From NCBI GenBank assembly GCA_934691625.1, contig CAKUTA010000011.1, positions 1-64,000 on the forward strand: a stretch of 64,000 bases of DNA. The letters are read 5' to 3'. Below are positions 61,260-64,000 of this stretch, one piece after another; the first letter of the stretch is position 1, and each line of letters begins with the position of its first letter. A model generated the notes under the pieces. The model worked only from the letters and a program-made list of their open reading frames with translations, did no database searches and was not told where the DNA came from. Both the position numbers and the translations under genes were made by a program. The DNA comes from an uncultured Bacteroidales bacterium. Its GTDB lineage: Bacteria > Bacteroidota > Bacteroidia > Bacteroidales > UBA932.

Positions 61260-62573
61260 TTAATGTCTTCTGACTGTTCCTCCGGAACTTCCGCCGGAAG
61301 AATGTGAAGCTCCGCCTCCAGAGTAGCCTCCGGAACTTCTGTAGGAACTTCCTCCGCTATATGAAGAACCGCTGCTTCTGTATGACGATGAGCTGCCGGA
61401 TGAACTGCTTCGATAGGAGGATGAGCTGCTGCCGGCGCTTCTGTAGGAGCTTCCTCCGCTATATGAGCCGCTTGAAGAACTGCTGCGGTATGCTGAACTG
61501 GAACTGCTTGACGATGAGCTGCTTCCTCTGTATGAGGAGCCTGTGGACTGGCTTGTCACAGGTCTGCGGTACACAGAACCGCCTGCAGGTTTGCTGGAGC
61601 TGCCTGATGGACGGTATGCAGTGCTGCTGTTCCCTGATGCTGATGAATATCCTCTGGAAACTGTTCCGCTTGTGCGCCTTACAGTGCCACCTGCATAGCT
61701 GCTCCCGGTAGCGGAATTTGATGACGGACGTGAAGCAGTTCCTGCGGATGAAACTCTGCGGACAGGTGACAATGAAGAAGATACGGCCCTTGTCCCTGAT
61801 GCTGAGGCGGTCGTTCCTCGTCTGACTGCTGAGGTCACAGTGCCAGTGTTGCGTCTGACATTTGAAGAAGTGACACCCATTGCATCTGTGCGGCTGTTGA
61901 TTGTCGTGGAGTTCCTGCTGCCCCAGTAGGTGTTGCGGCCTCCGTGACCGAAGTCACCATGCCATGGGCCTGGATGATGGTGATGGTATGGCGGGCACCA
62001 TGGGTCATAGTACCACGGGTCGTAGTGCCATGCCCAATAATATCCAGGGCGTCCCCAGTACCATGGATCATCCCAATACCATGAACTGTAGTACCATGGA
62101 TCGCTCCAGTACCATCTGTTCCAGTATATTCCCGAATAGTACCATGGGTTTGCTCCCCAGTACCAGGACGCGCTGTACGGGTACCAATATGAGCCTGGCC
62201 AGTATGAAGATGCGAATCCTGCCGCAAATCCGTCGGCGAATCCGTCAGGATACAATGAGTATGCAGGTGAATTCGTGACTGTTACGGTAGTAGCGTTATC
62301 CTGTCTGTCGAATTTCAATGTCGTGGACATATTGTCCGGAACAAATAATGTGTCGGTCTGTCCAGCCTTCAGGAACAGCTGGGAGCTTTCAGTCTCCTTG
62401 ACGAGGTCATTGACCTTTGAACGGGAAGCCTGGACGGCTGCCCTGGTCTCGCTTTCGGACGGTCTGCTGTAGAATCCGTCCTGGAATTCCTGGGAAGACG
62501 CATACTGTGACGCGGAGCCGCAAGATGCCAATGCCATCAGCGCCCCGGCTAGAGCCAAGATGTTCGTTTTCAT
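61260..62573 (-). CDS. Lipoprotein with Trp/Tyr/His-rich and Ser-rich low-complexity regions
   Basis: 437 residues. The ATG at 62573 gives a lipobox (MALASC) and is preceded by a good Shine-Dalgarno; an upstream ATG at 62654 in the same frame is rejected. Residues about 25-110 are ordinary. About 115-215 are very rich in Trp, Tyr, Pro and His (WYWGANPWYYSG, YYDPWCPPYHHHHPGPW). About 225-437 are Ser/Gly/Tyr/Arg repeats (SSSYRSSG-type units). No domain is recognised. The composition suggests a surface-exposed, adhesive or phase-separating extracellular segment. It is the first gene of a pair with the OmpP1/FadL protein. Confidence 0.7.
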   Translation of the reverse strand: MKTNILALAGALMALASCGSASQYASSQEFQDGFYSRPSESETRAAVQASRSKVNDLVKETESSQLFLKAGQTDTLFVPDNMSTTLKFDRQDNATTVTVTNSPAYSLYPDGFADGFAAGFASSYWPGSYWYPYSASWYWGANPWYYSGIYWNRWYWSDPWYYSSWYWDDPWYWGRPGYYWAWHYDPWYYDPWCPPYHHHHPGPWHGDFGHGGRNTYWGSRNSTTINSRTDAMGVTSSNVRRNTGTVTSAVRRGTTASASGTRAVSSSLSPVRRVSSAGTASRPSSNSATGSSYAGGTVRRTSGTVSRGYSSASGNSSTAYRPSGSSSKPAGGSVYRRPVTSQSTGSSYRGSSSSSSSSSSAYRSSSSSGSYSGGSSYRSAGSSSSSYRSSSSGSSSSYRSSGSSYSGGSSYRSSGGYSGGGASHSSGGSSGGTVRRH

Positions 62574-62576
62574 AAT

Positions 62577-62586
62577 CGGACCTCCT
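62577..62586 (-). promoter_or_regulatory. Shine-Dalgarno before the Trp/Tyr/Ser-rich lipoprotein
   Basis: The minus strand reads TAGGAGGTCC ending 3 nt before the ATG at 62573; from AGGAGG the spacing is about 6-7 nt. It is one of only three clear SD sites seen in the window. Confidence 0.55.
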
Positions 62587-62605
62587 ATAATTAATATAAA
62601 GTTTG

Positions 62606-62613
62606 TATCTTTG
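62606..62613 (+). promoter_or_regulatory. -7 box upstream of proS
   Basis: TATCTTTG on the plus strand; -33 not clear. It predicts a leader of nearly 200 nt. A hairpin GCCTGC...GCAGGC (62615-62636) lies at its start; no T-box features were found. Confidence 0.45.
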
Positions 62614-62800
62614 TGCCTGCTAGAGGCATTGCAGGCTGCAAATGCAATTTTCATACCTGCATTATATCAAATGCTTCTGTATGAATATTATTGCAAGATT
62701 AGCAATAATATCGTTAAAAAACAATACACGGACGGCGGCCAGGCACCGCGGTGAAACAGATAAAACCCTATACGGCAGTATCCTGGCATACTCCGCATAA

Positions 62801-64000
<1,200 letters not shown>

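Overview
The window is chromosomal DNA from a member of the Bacteroidota, most likely order Bacteroidales; the genus cannot be fixed from it. Supporting signs are a SusC/SusD pair, OmpP1/FadL-type and TonB-type outer-membrane proteins, a rimP-nusA-infB cluster with a long IF2, an archaeal/eukaryotic-type prolyl-tRNA synthetase, a tiny Bacteroidota-type basic ribosomal protein, a near absence of Shine-Dalgarno sequences, and many promoters of the Bacteroidales form (-33 TTTG or TTGC, about 19 nt, then -7 TAnnTTTG).

Layout. 1-6.2 kb: a TonB-family outer-membrane barrel protein, then serS-ruvC and rplU-rpmA, all on the minus strand. 6.3-7.5 kb: an AAA-type ATPase with damaged nucleotide-binding motifs. 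7.4-29.2 kb: a carbohydrate-utilisation locus. One minus-strand unit encodes SusC, SusD, a secreted endonuclease/exonuclease/phosphatase-fold (EEP) enzyme, a sulfatase fused to a HAD phosphatase-like domain, and a mutarotase-like protein. A divergent plus-strand unit encodes a large BACON lipoprotein, a second EEP enzyme and a glycoside-hydrolase-like lipoprotein. A further minus-strand unit encodes an MFS transporter, a fucose/arabinose-isomerase-like protein, a mannose-6-phosphate-isomerase-like protein and a ROK kinase. A GntR-type regulator reads divergently from the last unit. A shared GTGTGnTGC motif lies at the susC, MFS and regulator promoters and suggests one regulon. 29.2-51 kb: a sirtuin, rpsU, a giant AsmA protein, prmA, tRNA-Leu, a methyltransferase-like gene, rluD with a PASTA protein and a LysE exporter, lnt, rng, a 29-residue ribosomal protein with HU, lon-ung-coaD with a two-thioredoxin-domain protein, tRNA-Gln and a beta-helix lipoprotein. 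51-64 kb: infB-nusA-rimP, lpxD-lpxC-lpxA with a WbqC-like gene, an OmpP1/FadL porin with an odd Trp/Tyr/Ser-rich lipoprotein, and the start of proS.

How the locus may work (inference): a sulfated and probably phosphate-decorated glycan would be bound and imported by SusC/D and the BACON protein. It would be trimmed by the two EEP enzymes (phosphodiesterase candidates), the sulfatase-HAD fusion and the hydrolase-like lipoprotein. The released monosaccharide would cross the inner membrane through the MFS carrier, then be isomerised and phosphorylated by the isomerase and ROK proteins. No well-known glycanase family is recognised here, so the substrate is open.

Other points of interest are a perfect Shine-Dalgarno sequence on rpsU, a terminator-like hairpin in the rimP leader, LpxC without its usual FabZ fusion, a dispersed family of short palindromic elements, and a 70-bp direct repeat before prmA. 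No CRISPR array, integrase, prophage or intact insertion sequence was seen.
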